DNA from: Oscillospiraceae bacterium
GTDB lineage: Bacteria; Bacillota; Clostridia; Oscillospirales; Ruminococcaceae
Direction: 5' to 3'
Length of the DNA stretch: 13,562 nt
NCBI GenBank assembly: GCA_028694405.1
Contig: JAQUTM010000050.1
Location: forward strand, 1 to 13,562
Shown here: piece after piece, positions 1 to 6,982 of the stretch
Numbering within the stretch: position 1 is the stretch's first letter
Layout: each line of letters opens with the position of its first letter
Notes under the pieces: generated by a model
Database searches by the model: none
What the model was told of the DNA's origin: nothing
The model's input: only the letters and a program-made list of their open reading frames with translations
Translations under genes and position numbers: made by a program

Positions 1-1647
1 ATGGAGGGCAGAGATGTAATCGGACGCAGCAGCACCGGTACAGGTAAAACAGCAGCGTTTGGTATTCCTATGCTGCAGCTTTGCGCCCAAAAGCAGCTGC
101 CCAAGAGCAGCGTGCTTATTTTAAGCACCACCCGCGAGCTTAGTATGCAAATTGCAGACGAGATGCGCAAGTTTGGCAAATACCTGCAAGGTGTTTCTAT
201 GGCTACCGTATATGGCGGCGCACCTATGGAGGGCCAAATTCGCCAGCTGCGCACTGCCAATATTGTTATTGGTACGCCCGGACGCATTATGGACCATATG
301 CGCCGCCGCACTTTGCGCTTGGACAATTTGCAAACGATTGTGCTGGACGAGGCCGATGAAATGCTGAATATGGGCTTTTACGAGGACATTCAGACAATTT
401 TAAGCGAGGCTCCGGAACAGCGCCAAACAATTTTATTTAGCGCAACTATGCCGCCGCAAATTATGAAAATTACCCAAGAGTTTCAAACAAATCCTGAAAT
501 TGTTGCTGTTGATGGCGGTCGTAAAACGGTAGATAACATCAGCCAATACTATTACAGTATCCCCCAAAGCAGCAAAAACGATACTGTAAAATTGTTGCTT
601 GCTTATCACCGCCCCAAGCGCGCTTTGGTTTTTTGTAACACCAAAAAAATGGTAGACGAGTTAACGGCGTTGTTAAACGACAGCGGGTTTCGTGCAGTTG
701 GTCTGCATGGAGATTTAAAACAAAGCCAGCGCACCACCGTTATGAAAGAATTTAAAAACGGCCGCACCAATGTATTGATAGCAACAGACGTTGCTGCGCG
801 CGGTATTGATGTAGATGATGTTGAGGCTGTTATTAACTATGATATTCCGCAAGAGGTAGAATATTATATTCACCGTATTGGCCGCACAGGCCGTGCAGGC
901 CGTCAAGGCGCCAGCTACACCCTTGCTGCAAACCGCAACCAAATGTACCGTATACGCGAGATTGAGCGTTATATGGGTGCAAAAATTGAAGAGCAGCCCG
1001 TGCCTACTTTAGAGAGTATTGCACAAAAAAACAGCGACAAAATGTTGTTGGATATTAAGCAGCGTGTAGACGAAAACGCAGGCTATGAATATCGCAAGGA
1101 AATTGAACAGCTTGTAAAAGACGGCTACGACGCTGTTGATGTAGCGGCAGCTTTGTACGCTCGTGTTGCAGGTAATGATAAACGTTTGGCTGCCGTAAAA
1201 AATATTCGCAGCATGGAAAACAGTAAAAAGAACAGCTTTAGCAGTGCGTTAAAAGACGGCAAAGTTTGGGTAAAGGTAGATATAGGCTCGGACGACAAAA
1301 TAGGGCCTAACTTTATTGTAGGCGCCATTGTAGAAGCCACCGGTTTAACCAGCCGCAGCATTGGCAAGATTAACATTTTTAGCGACTATACCGATATTGA
1401 AATGACGGCAGAGGACGCACAGCTGGTAATTCAGGCAATGGGCAGCAGCAGTAAAATTAAAGGCCGTACCGTACACTATTCTATGGCAAAAGAAACGCGC
1501 CAACAGGCCCAAAACCGCCGTTCCACACAAAAGCGTGACATGGGTGCGCCGCACCGTAAGCGCAAGGCTGACAGCCGTGACGTAAACCCTGCAGCAGGCC
1601 GCGTACCACGTAAGTTTGACAAGGTAAAACGCAACCATACAAAATAA
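1..1647 (+). CDS. DEAD-box ATP-dependent RNA helicase, DeaD/CshA type, 5'-truncated by the window edge
   Basis: ATP-dependent RNA unwinding enzyme of the cytoplasm, expected to act in ribosome assembly, mRNA turnover or cold adaptation. The 548 visible residues contain motif I (SSTGTGKT, 10-17), a motif Ia variant (TTREL, 43-47), GG and TPGR (72-73, 92-95), DEAD (116-119), SAT (147-149), and in the second RecA domain a region ending HRIGRTGRAGR. Residues about 424-498 fit the DbpA-type RNA-binding domain. The last 50 or so residues are rich in Lys and Arg, as expected for an RNA-binding tail. The Q motif and roughly 30-40 N-terminal residues are missing, so the Met at base 1 is almost certainly internal and the gene begins upstream. 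Motif I has Ser-Ser where Ala-Gln is commonest, a conservative variant. Helicase family is certain; the exact paralogue (DeaD, CshA, CshB) is not. Confidence 0.95.
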   Translation: MEGRDVIGRSSTGTGKTAAFGIPMLQLCAQKQLPKSSVLILSTTRELSMQIADEMRKFGKYLQGVSMATVYGGAPMEGQIRQLRTANIVIGTPGRIMDHMRRRTLRLDNLQTIVLDEADEMLNMGFYEDIQTILSEAPEQRQTILFSATMPPQIMKITQEFQTNPEIVAVDGGRKTVDNISQYYYSIPQSSKNDTVKLLLAYHRPKRALVFCNTKKMVDELTALLNDSGFRAVGLHGDLKQSQRTTVMKEFKNGRTNVLIATDVAARGIDVDDVEAVINYDIPQEVEYYIHRIGRTGRAGRQGASYTLAANRNQMYRIREIERYMGAKIEEQPVPTLESIAQKNSDKMLLDIKQRVDENAGYEYRKEIEQLVKDGYDAVDVAAALYARVAGNDKRLAAVKNIRSMENSKKNSFSSALKDGKVWVKVDIGSDDKIGPNFIVGAIVEATGLTSRSIGKINIFSDYTDIEMTAEDAQLVIQAMGSSSKIKGRTVHYSMAKETRQQAQNRRSTQKRDMGAPHRKRKADSRDVNPAAGRVPRKFDKVKRNHTK

Positions 1648-1657
1648 ATTATCTGTT

Positions 1658-1692
1658 ACGCCGCAGCCCATAGGCACATAAGGCTGCGGCGT
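1658..1692 (+). terminator. GC-rich hairpin after the helicase gene, without a U-tract
   Basis: A perfect 11-bp stem (1658-1668 with 1682-1692, arm ACGCCGCAGCC) encloses a 13-base loop. It starts 10 bases after the helicase stop codon. No run of T follows, so it is not a classical intrinsic terminator. It may stabilise the 3' end, or terminate weakly or with Rho. The following -10 box begins 3 bases after the stem. Confidence 0.55.
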
Positions 1693-1700
1693 GCTATAAT
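1671..1700 (+). promoter_or_regulatory. Likely promoter for the DUF1653/DUF896 pair
   Basis: An exact TATAAT at 1695-1700 is preceded by TG at 1692-1693, giving the extended -10 form TGCTATAAT. A weak -35 (TAGGCA, 1671-1676, 4 of 6) lies 18 bases upstream, inside the loop region of the hairpin. Expected transcription start is about 1707, giving a leader of about 115 bases. Confidence 0.55.
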
Positions 1701-1823
1701 AGCTTCATGAGTGTATCACGAAAAAACTTTCTTTCATTTTTATGATAAAAGGAAGAAGTAAGCCGGTATAAACCTGTTATATAGGGAGTGCCACACCCAA
1801 AGGTGAAACAAAGGGAGCAATTT

Positions 1824-2057
1824 ATGGACGAAAAACGACAGACAGAGAAAATTTTACCCGGTAAGTACAGGCACTTTAAAGGCAAAGAGTATGAGGTGCT
1901 GTATACAGCAACCCACAGTGAGACCCTAGAACAGTATGTGGTGTATCGTGCGCTTTACGGAGAAAAGGGAATTTGGGTACGTCCTGCCGCCATGTGGAAC
2001 GAAACTGTGTGTCGTGAGGGTAAAACATATATACGCTTTGTAAAGATTAAAGACTAG
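1824..2057 (+). CDS. DUF1653 family small protein
   Basis: A 77-residue soluble protein with no known biochemical function. It carries the family pattern in order: GKYRHFKG near residue 12, then YEVLYTATHSET, then VVYRALYGEKGIWVRP, then a C-terminal RFVKI. These signatures fill nearly the whole chain, so it is one compact domain of the usual length. I chose ATG 1824 because it follows an AAGGGAG ribosome site with 7-base spacing and matches where the family domain begins; a longer frame from 1788 has no such site. DUF896 follows 20 bases after its stop and probably shares the transcript. No membrane segment or signal peptide is visible. Confidence 0.9.
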   Translation: MDEKRQTEKILPGKYRHFKGKEYEVLYTATHSETLEQYVVYRALYGEKGIWVRPAAMWNETVCREGKTYIRFVKIKD

Positions 2058-2077
2058 CAGGAGGAAATGCAGACGAT

Positions 2078-2299
2078 ATGACAAAAGAAGGTATTGACCG
2101 CATCAATCAGCTGGCTAAAAAAAGCCGCACCCCCCAAGGACTTACTGACGCAGAAAAGCAAGAACAAGTGCAGCTGCGTGCACAATACATTGCAGATATG
2201 CGCGGCAGTCTGCGCAGTCAACTGGAAAATGTGGTAATTGTAGAATCCGATGGGCAGAAAGTGCCGCTAAAGAAAAAGGAACAGCCGCCTGTACAATAA
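2078..2299 (+). CDS. DUF896 (UPF0291, YnzC/YozC-like) small protein
   Basis: A 73-residue cytoplasmic protein of the DUF896 family, recognised from the RINQLAKKSR segment, the GLTDAEKQEQ and LRAQYIADMR segments, and the late VIVESDGQKVPLKKK segment. Family members are short helical-hairpin proteins. B. subtilis YneA-operon YnzC belongs here, but no general function is established. The start ATG lies 13 bases after a strong AGGAGG (2059-2064), which is a long spacing. A four-codon frame (2067-2081) begins two bases after that site and its TGA overlaps this ATG, so initiation could be partly coupled. The C-terminus is unusually rich in Lys, Gln and Pro. Confidence 0.9.
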   Translation: MTKEGIDRINQLAKKSRTPQGLTDAEKQEQVQLRAQYIADMRGSLRSQLENVVIVESDGQKVPLKKKEQPPVQ

Positions 2300-2409
2300 A
2301 ACAGAGTGATGATGCAGGTAAAACTGCAACACACACGAGAAAAATAGAATTTGCTTTTGTACAAAACACAGAAAGCATAAAGACATGCAGAATTATACAC
2401 CAAAATTGG

Positions 2410-2438
2410 TTGCTATTTACCGCATACTATGCTATAAT
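2410..2438 (+). promoter_or_regulatory. Promoter upstream of the amidotransferase leader
   Basis: TTGCTA (2410-2415, 4 of 6 to TTGACA), a 17-base spacer, and an exact TATAAT (2433-2438) preceded by TG, which makes an extended -10. Predicted transcription start is near 2445, leaving a leader of about 167 bases before the ATG at 2612. Confidence 0.7.
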
Positions 2439-2450
2439 TCCGCTATCAGC

Positions 2451-2506
2451 AAAGGCGCTGGTTGTTAAGGGAGACCTCTCCCTTACTGCCGGCGTCTTTT
2501 TGTTTT
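2451..2506 (+). terminator. Two-tier intrinsic terminator within the leader (possible attenuator)
   Basis: Lower stem of 11 pairs (2451-2461 with 2489-2499, including two G-U pairs), a small internal loop, then an 8-bp upper stem (2466-2473 with 2478-2485, arm TAAGGGAG) closed by an ACCT loop. A T-run follows (TTTTTGTTTT, 2497-2506). It lies only about 6 bases after the predicted transcription start, so RNA from that promoter would end as a short transcript of about 60 bases unless read-through occurs. It would also stop transcription arriving from the DUF896 gene. Confidence 0.7.
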
Positions 2507-2611
2507 GTAAAAAAGCTTGTAGTAGTGCGCAAGCCAAAAAACAGCCTTGCCGTGGGTATTGTAAAACGGCCAAAAAGAGCAAAGCCGCCCAGCGGCGAAG
2601 GGAGTTAATTT

Positions 2612-3967
2612 ATGGAGCCTTTAAAAAGATGGGTAGATATTGATTATTCCAAATATGAAAAACCACAAGAGGAATTGGAGGCGTACTTTGGTCTGCCTCA
2701 AAAGGTACAGTTTTGCAAAGAGTGTGTGATGAGCAACCAAAAGCCCAACTCTTGTTATGAGTTTCAGCATACCATAAAAAGCAAAAAAACCACTATGGTT
2801 ATTCAGGAGGACGGGGTGTGCGACGCCTGCCATGCCTGTCACAATAAGGTAGGAGCCATTGATTGGAATGACCGCGAGCGCCAACTGAAGGAGCTGTGTG
2901 ACCGATATCGTAAAAATGACGGCAGCTATGACTGTTTGGTACCGGGAAGCGGGGGAAAAGACAGCTTTTATGCAGCTCACATGCTAAAATACAAGTATGG
3001 TATGCACCCTTTAACCGTAACATGGGCTCCCCATATTTATACACCTTGGGGGTGGGATAATTTTCAGGCTTGGATTCATGCAGGCTTTGATAACTACCTG
3101 TGCACCCCTAACGGACAAACGCACCGCTTACTTACCCGTTTGGCTACCGAAAATTTATTGCATCCTTTTCAGCCTTTTATTTTGGGTCAAAAACAGCTGG
3201 CACCCAAAATGGCGGCAAAATTTGGTATTCCACTGGTATTCTACGGCGAAAATGAGGCTGAATTCGGAAATCCCATTGCAGACAACGAAAGCGCTTTGCG
3301 CGATGAGCGCTTTTTTGCATCTAACAGCAAAGATGACATTTATCTGGGCGGCGTAAGCTTAAAGCAGCTGGAGGAGGACTTTAAGGTTGACCCTTCGGAC
3401 CTCGCCCTTTACTTACCTGCAGACACAAGCGACATGAAGAAAAACGGCATTGAAGTGCACTATTTGGGATATTATTTAAAATGGCATCCGCAAGGAGCTT
3501 ACTATTACAGTGTAGAGCATGGCGGGTTTAAACCCAGTCCTGAGCGTACACAAGGTACCTACAGCAAATACAATTCTATCGATGATAAAATCGATGATTT
3601 TTTCTATTATACAACCTACATAAAATATGGTATCGGCCGCACCACCTATGACGCTGCCCAGGAAATCCGCAACAACGAAATTACCCGTGAAGAGGGTGTT
3701 GCGCTGTGTAAAAAGTTTGACGGAGAGTTTACCTCTCGGTTTGAAAAGGAAATTTGGGATTATCTCTCCATTGATAAGCTGCATTTTCCCAATGCGTATA
3801 AATGCTTTGAGCAGCCTATGATGGACAGAGATTATTTTATGCATTTGGCAGACCGCTTTCGCAGTCCTCACATTTGGAAACGCGAAAACGGCGCATGGAA
3901 ATTGCGATATAAGCCGTTTGAGGGTGAAAGTGACTGCAACTACGGCATTCCTCAACAAGAAGTGTAA
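2612..3967 (+). CDS. N-acetyl sugar amidotransferase (PseA/WbpG family)
   Basis: A 451-residue PP-loop ATP pyrophosphatase-type enzyme. Characterised relatives (Campylobacter PseA, Pseudomonas WbpG) convert an acetamido group on a sugar or nonulosonate into an acetamidino group, using ATP and ammonia. Visible features are a Cys-x2-Cys (35, 38) and a second Cys-x2-Cys (70, 73) that look like a zinc knuckle, then the PP-loop SGGKDS at 113-118, then the family segment YGENEAEFGNPIADNE starting at 211. Length and architecture match the family. ATG 2612 follows GGGAG with 7-base spacing. HisF- and HisH-like genes follow after a terminator, as in other systems where those two supply ammonia. No sugar-nucleotide or nonulosonate genes are in the window, so the substrate cannot be named. 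Family call is strong; PseA versus WbpG function is undecided. Confidence 0.92.
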   Translation: MEPLKRWVDIDYSKYEKPQEELEAYFGLPQKVQFCKECVMSNQKPNSCYEFQHTIKSKKTTMVIQEDGVCDACHACHNKVGAIDWNDRERQLKELCDRYRKNDGSYDCLVPGSGGKDSFYAAHMLKYKYGMHPLTVTWAPHIYTPWGWDNFQAWIHAGFDNYLCTPNGQTHRLLTRLATENLLHPFQPFILGQKQLAPKMAAKFGIPLVFYGENEAEFGNPIADNESALRDERFFASNSKDDIYLGGVSLKQLEEDFKVDPSDLALYLPADTSDMKKNGIEVHYLGYYLKWHPQGAYYYSVEHGGFKPSPERTQGTYSKYNSIDDKIDDFFYYTTYIKYGIGRTTYDAAQEIRNNEITREEGVALCKKFDGEFTSRFEKEIWDYLSIDKLHFPNAYKCFEQPMMDRDYFMHLADRFRSPHIWKRENGAWKLRYKPFEGESDCNYGIPQQEV

Positions 3968-3988
3968 TCTCTGTTAAAAGTTTATAAT

Positions 3989-4058
3989 AAGAGCGTTTTT
4001 CTTAGGCACACAAGCGGTAAAAATGTTGTGTGCCAAGTTATCGCTCTTTTACTTTTTT
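3989..4058 (+). terminator. Terminator between the amidotransferase and the HisF-like gene
   Basis: Lower stem of 7 bp (3989-3995 with 4042-4048, arm AAGAGCG), an internal loop of T-rich bases, then a 12-bp upper stem with one bulged A (4001-4013 with 4026-4037) and a 12-base loop. T-runs follow at 4047-4050 and 4053-4058. A TATAAT at 3983-3988 touches the stem but has no plausible -35. If it terminates efficiently, hisF-hisH expression depends on read-through or on an unseen promoter. Confidence 0.75.
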
Positions 4059-4084
4059 AGCAGCAATAAAAAGAGGTGAACAAT

Positions 4085-4846
4085 TTGAGAAAGATACGTT
4101 TGATTGCCCGCATGGACATTAAAAACGAAAACTTGATTAAAACTATTCAGCTGGAGGGTCTGCGCAAAATGGGAGACCCCAATGAGCATGCAAAAAAATA
4201 TTACGAGCAAGGCATTGACGAAATTTTATACATGGATATTGTTGCAAGCCTGTATAACCGTAACAATTTAAGCGAAATTGTACGGCGAACCACTGATGAT
4301 GTGTTTATTCCCATTACGGTAGGTGGAGGATTGCGTACTTTAGAAGATGTGCGTAAGGCTTTACAAATGGGTGCAGATAAAGTTGCAATTAACACGGCAG
4401 CTATTAAAAACCCTCAAATTATTACGGATGTGGCAAATGTTTTTGGCAGCCAATGCATGGTGCTTAGCATAGAGGCAAAGCGCAGTAGAACACAAGCCGG
4501 TAAATGGGAAGCTTATTACGACAATGGCCGCGAGCACAGCGGCTTAGATGTAATAGAATGGGTAAAAAAAGGCGTAGATATGGGTGCGGGAGAAGTTTTG
4601 TTAACCAGCATTGACAGCGAGGGCTTAGAGAAGGGCATGGATTGTGAGCTGATTGAGGCGGTAACAAATGCGGTAAATGTGCCGATAATTTGCAGTGGCG
4701 GCGTGGGCAACGCTGAGCATGTGTTACAGGCAGCAAAAAGCGGTGCCAGTGCAGTAGCAGTAGCAGCTGTATTACATTATGGACGCACAGACGTACCTAC
4801 TTTAAAAAGGGAGATAAAAGAATTGGGGGTAAGTGTGCGCTTATGA
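4085..4846 (+). CDS. HisF-like subunit of the amidation system (WbuZ/HisF2 type)
   Basis: A 253-residue beta/alpha barrel of the HisF family. In amidotransferase systems it forms the ammonia tunnel that joins the HisH glutaminase to the sugar amidotransferase; it is not expected to make imidazole glycerol phosphate. I chose TTG 4085 because AGAGGTGA precedes it by 5 bases and because family numbering then fits: Arg5, Asp11, Lys19, Glu46, Asp51, Lys99 and Asn103 fall at the positions I recall for Thermotoga HisF. A GTG at 4076 lies inside the ribosome site and is less likely. The catalytic Asp130 position is Glu, and the Asp176 equivalent (179 here) is also Glu. Gate residues Arg5, Glu46, Lys99 and Glu170 are kept. 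The segments ARMDIK, GDP and LEGLRKMG resemble the WbuZ-like branch. It overlaps the next gene by ATGA. Confidence 0.9.
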   Translation: MRKIRLIARMDIKNENLIKTIQLEGLRKMGDPNEHAKKYYEQGIDEILYMDIVASLYNRNNLSEIVRRTTDDVFIPITVGGGLRTLEDVRKALQMGADKVAINTAAIKNPQIITDVANVFGSQCMVLSIEAKRSRTQAGKWEAYYDNGREHSGLDVIEWVKKGVDMGAGEVLLTSIDSEGLEKGMDCELIEAVTNAVNVPIICSGGVGNAEHVLQAAKSGASAVAVAAVLHYGRTDVPTLKREIKELGVSVRL

Positions 4847-5496
4847 AAATTACAGTAATTGATTACGGCTTATCCAATCTGTTAAGTGTGCAGCGTGGTT
4901 TTGAACATTTTGGAGCAGAGGTTGAAATTACGGGAGAACACGATAAAATTTTAGAGGCAAAGGCTTTGGTTTTGCCGGGGGTAGGTGCTTTTAAGGACGG
5001 TATGGCAGGCTTGTCTGCCTTAGAGCTTACACCGATTATACGCAAAAAAGCTATAGAGGGTGTGCCTCTGCTTGGCATTTGCCTTGGTATGCAAATGCTG
5101 TTTGACGAGAGTGATGAATTTGGTGTGCACAAGGGCTTGGGTTTACTGCCCGGACGTGTAGAGCTGATACCCCAAACAGATGCTTTAGGGCAGCGTCAGC
5201 ATGTGCCGCACATTGGTTGGAATAATTTATATCCCGGTGGAGGACGCAACAATTTTGACGGTACGATTTTGCAAGAGGTGGCTGACGGTGCACAAGCATA
5301 TTTTGTACACAGCTATGAGGCCAAGCCCCAAAACCCGCAAAATCGTTTGGCAGATACCATTTACGGAGGGCGCAAGGTCTGTGCTGCTGCCTTAAACGGC
5401 AACGTAATGGGCTGCCAGTTTCATCCCGAAAAAAGCGGCGAGGTAGGTTTAAAAATTATTAAACAGTTTATAGTGCTTGCAAAAGCTTTTTTCTAA
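4843..5496 (+). CDS. HisH-like glutamine amidotransferase of the amidation system
   Basis: A 217-residue class I (triad) glutaminase that releases ammonia from glutamine and hands it to the HisF-like barrel. The nucleophile is Cys80 in GICLGMQ, with the oxyanion-strand segment PGVGAF at 45-50; the other triad members are His194 and Glu196 in FHPEKSGE. All catalytic residues are present and the length is typical. The start codon overlaps the HisF-like stop by 4 bases, which implies translational coupling and equal amounts of the two partners. Sequence alone does not separate a histidine-pathway HisH from an amidation HisH2. The neighbour upstream and the absence of other his genes favour the amidation role. 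Confidence 0.9.
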   Translation: MKITVIDYGLSNLLSVQRGFEHFGAEVEITGEHDKILEAKALVLPGVGAFKDGMAGLSALELTPIIRKKAIEGVPLLGICLGMQMLFDESDEFGVHKGLGLLPGRVELIPQTDALGQRQHVPHIGWNNLYPGGGRNNFDGTILQEVADGAQAYFVHSYEAKPQNPQNRLADTIYGGRKVCAAALNGNVMGCQFHPEKSGEVGLKIIKQFIVLAKAFF

Positions 5497-5537
5497 ACGC
5501 TTTCACATATATTTCATCAAAAACAGAAATAACCGTC

Positions 5538-5597
5538 ACCGCCTGCTTTTAGTATAGATACATATCTTTTTATGTACCTAAAAGTGGGCGGTATTTT
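5538..5597 (+). terminator. Terminator after the HisH-like gene
   Basis: A 15-pair lower stem (5538-5552 with 5578-5592, two adjacent G-U pairs, arm ACCGCCTGCTTTTAG) with a 6-bp inner stem (5559-5564 with 5571-5576). Only a short T-run follows (TTTT, 5594-5597). It lies 41 bases after the stop codon and ends the amidation transcript. Confidence 0.65.
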
Positions 5598-5667
5598 GTA
5601 TGAAAGAATAAAAAAACTTAAGTTTTATACGATAAAAAGTGTAAACAGCTAAATTATTTTAATAAAA

Positions 5668-5696
5668 TTGTATTTTGCAAAATTTTCCTCTATAAT
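5668..5696 (+). promoter_or_regulatory. Promoter of the cation efflux gene
   Basis: TTGTAT (5668-5673, 3 of 6), a 17-base spacer and an exact TATAAT (5691-5696). The surrounding DNA is very AT-rich. The predicted start is near 5703, with a leader of about 44 bases. I see no yybP-ykoY-type manganese riboswitch in this leader, which is too short for one. Confidence 0.55.
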
Positions 5697-5746
5697 AAAG
5701 ATAATTTAGTAAACAAAAAAATAAAAACAGAGCGAGGGAAACAGGT

Positions 5747-6931
5747 ATGACAGAATTTCTGACGCGTACCTTTATTAAAAATTACACTGATATTAAAAAT
5801 CCTACAGTGCGTAGTGCCTATGGTAAAGTGGCCGGCATTGTGGGGATTTTTTGCAATTTACTGCTTTTTGCCGGTAAGCTGGCGGTGGGCACCGTTTTTG
5901 GAAGTATAGCCATTACAGCGGACGCCATCAACAATCTTTCTGACGCCTCCAGCAGTATTGTTACTTTAATTGGGTTTAAAATGGCGGAAAAGCCTGCTGA
6001 TGATGGACACCCCTATGGCCACGCGCGCATAGAATATTTATCTGGGCTTATTGTGGCCTTTATGATATTGCTGATTGGTGTAGAACTGCTGAAAAGCAGT
6101 TTTGCAAAAATTTTAGCGCCTACCGCGGTGCAGTTTAGTGTTTTAACTGTCATCGTGCTTTTGGGCAGTATTATGGTTAAATTATGGATGGCACTTTTTA
6201 ACCGCAAGCTGGGTAAAAAAATTGACAGTGCCACTTTAATTGCCACTGCAATGGATAGCCGTAATGATGTAATTACAACCACAGCTGTACTTTTAGCCAG
6301 TATTTTTGCTTATTTTACCGGTTGGCAGATAGACGGCTATGTAGGTTTGGTTGTTGCTTTGTTTATTTTGTACAGCGGTGTGGGCATTATCAAAGACACC
6401 ATCGACCCCATTTTAGGTGCCGCGCCTGACCCCGAGGTGGTGCGCGCAGTAGCCCATAGAATTCTCTCTACAGAAGGAGTGCTGGGTATGCACGATTTAA
6501 TGGTGCACGACTATGGCCCCGGCCGTCGTTTTGCAAGCGTGCATGTAGAGATGGACGCGGACAAGAACCCTTTGGAAAGCCATGATATTATAGACAATCT
6601 GGAACGCGCCATGATGGCAGAAGAAAATATCCAGACGGTTATCCACTATGACCCCATTTTAACGAACAATACAGAGATAAAAAATTTAAAAGGTCAAGTT
6701 TCAGCGCTGCTTGCAGAGATTGACACAGCACTGTCTTTTCATGATTTTAGAGTGGTCAAGGGGCCGTTGCATACCAATTTAATTTTTGACGTAGTGGCTC
6801 CCCACACTTATAAAATGACAGAAGCAGCCTTAAAAGCAGAAATTGACCGTAAAGCAAAACTGTTAAACGAAAATTATTATACGGTGGTTACGGTTGATCG
6901 TGTATTTTGCACAGACGTAAATAATGCTTAA
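5747..6931 (+). CDS. Cation diffusion facilitator, probable Mn2+ exporter (MntE-like)
   Basis: A 394-residue inner-membrane antiporter of the CDF family, expected to export a divalent metal in exchange for protons. About six membrane helices lie between residues 28 and 215. The transport site reads Asn62-x3-Asp66 in the second helix (INNLSD) and Asp170-x3-Asp174 in the fifth (MDSRND). This NDDD set is the manganese type seen in pneumococcal MntE, whereas zinc exporters usually have His in the fifth helix. HPYGHARIEYLSG (88-100) is a standard family segment. A cytoplasmic ferredoxin-like domain (about 220-310, with HDLMVHDYGPG) is followed by about 85 extra residues, making it longer than the 290-300 residue minimal form. 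ATG 5747 follows GAGGGA with about 8-base spacing. Metal specificity is inferred from the motif only. Confidence 0.88.
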   Translation: MTEFLTRTFIKNYTDIKNPTVRSAYGKVAGIVGIFCNLLLFAGKLAVGTVFGSIAITADAINNLSDASSSIVTLIGFKMAEKPADDGHPYGHARIEYLSGLIVAFMILLIGVELLKSSFAKILAPTAVQFSVLTVIVLLGSIMVKLWMALFNRKLGKKIDSATLIATAMDSRNDVITTTAVLLASIFAYFTGWQIDGYVGLVVALFILYSGVGIIKDTIDPILGAAPDPEVVRAVAHRILSTEGVLGMHDLMVHDYGPGRRFASVHVEMDADKNPLESHDIIDNLERAMMAEENIQTVIHYDPILTNNTEIKNLKGQVSALLAEIDTALSFHDFRVVKGPLHTNLIFDVVAPHTYKMTEAALKAEIDRKAKLLNENYYTVVTVDRVFCTDVNNA

Positions 6932-6982
6932 TATTTTTACAAATAAAACCATATAAATACTTAAACGAAAAAGGGGCATCAA

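Larger units (their letters stand above)
2300..2611 (+). other. 312-base gene-free region: spacer, promoter and structured leader of the amidation module
   Basis: No credible coding frame is present on either strand. Bases 2300-2409 show only a small TGCAG/CTGCA hairpin and nothing I recognise. From 2410 onward there is a promoter, then a two-tier hairpin with a T-run (2451-2506), then three small hairpins: 2515-2519 with 2530-2534, 2549-2553 with 2566-2570, and 2584-2588 with 2592-2596. The last ends 3 bases before the GGGAG ribosome site (2600-2604) of the amidotransferase gene. The right arm of the second small hairpin (CGGC) could instead pair with the left arm of the third (GCCG), so alternative folds are possible. 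Confidence 0.6.

Noticed and set aside
2577..2604. Resemblance of GAGCAAAGCC to part of the c-di-GMP-I riboswitch consensus
   Set aside because: The other conserved half (CAGGGCAAACC region) and the second helix with its tetraloop and receptor are absent, so this short match is not evidence of that riboswitch.
2410..2643. Open frame of 77 codons from TTG 2410 across the leader
   Set aside because: It starts inside a promoter, runs through a terminator hairpin, has no ribosome site, and overlaps the amidotransferase start in another frame. The predicted protein resembles nothing I know.
3476..3958. 160-codon minus-strand frame inside the amidotransferase gene
   Set aside because: It is the mirror of a strongly supported gene, with no promoter or ribosome site of its own and no recognisable domain.
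3983..3988. TATAAT immediately before the terminator following the amidotransferase
   Set aside because: No acceptable -35 at 15-19 bases and no extended -10 TG. The start site would fall inside the terminator stem. A chance match in AT-rich DNA is more likely.
4085..5496. Reading the HisF/HisH pair as histidine biosynthesis
   Set aside because: No other his genes are present, the order follows a sugar amidotransferase, and two cyclase acidic residues are changed. The amidation role is the better reading.
6936..6957. Possible promoter (TTTACA ... TATAAA) before the aminotransferase
   Set aside because: The spacer would be only 10 bases, too short for sigma-70-type promoters.
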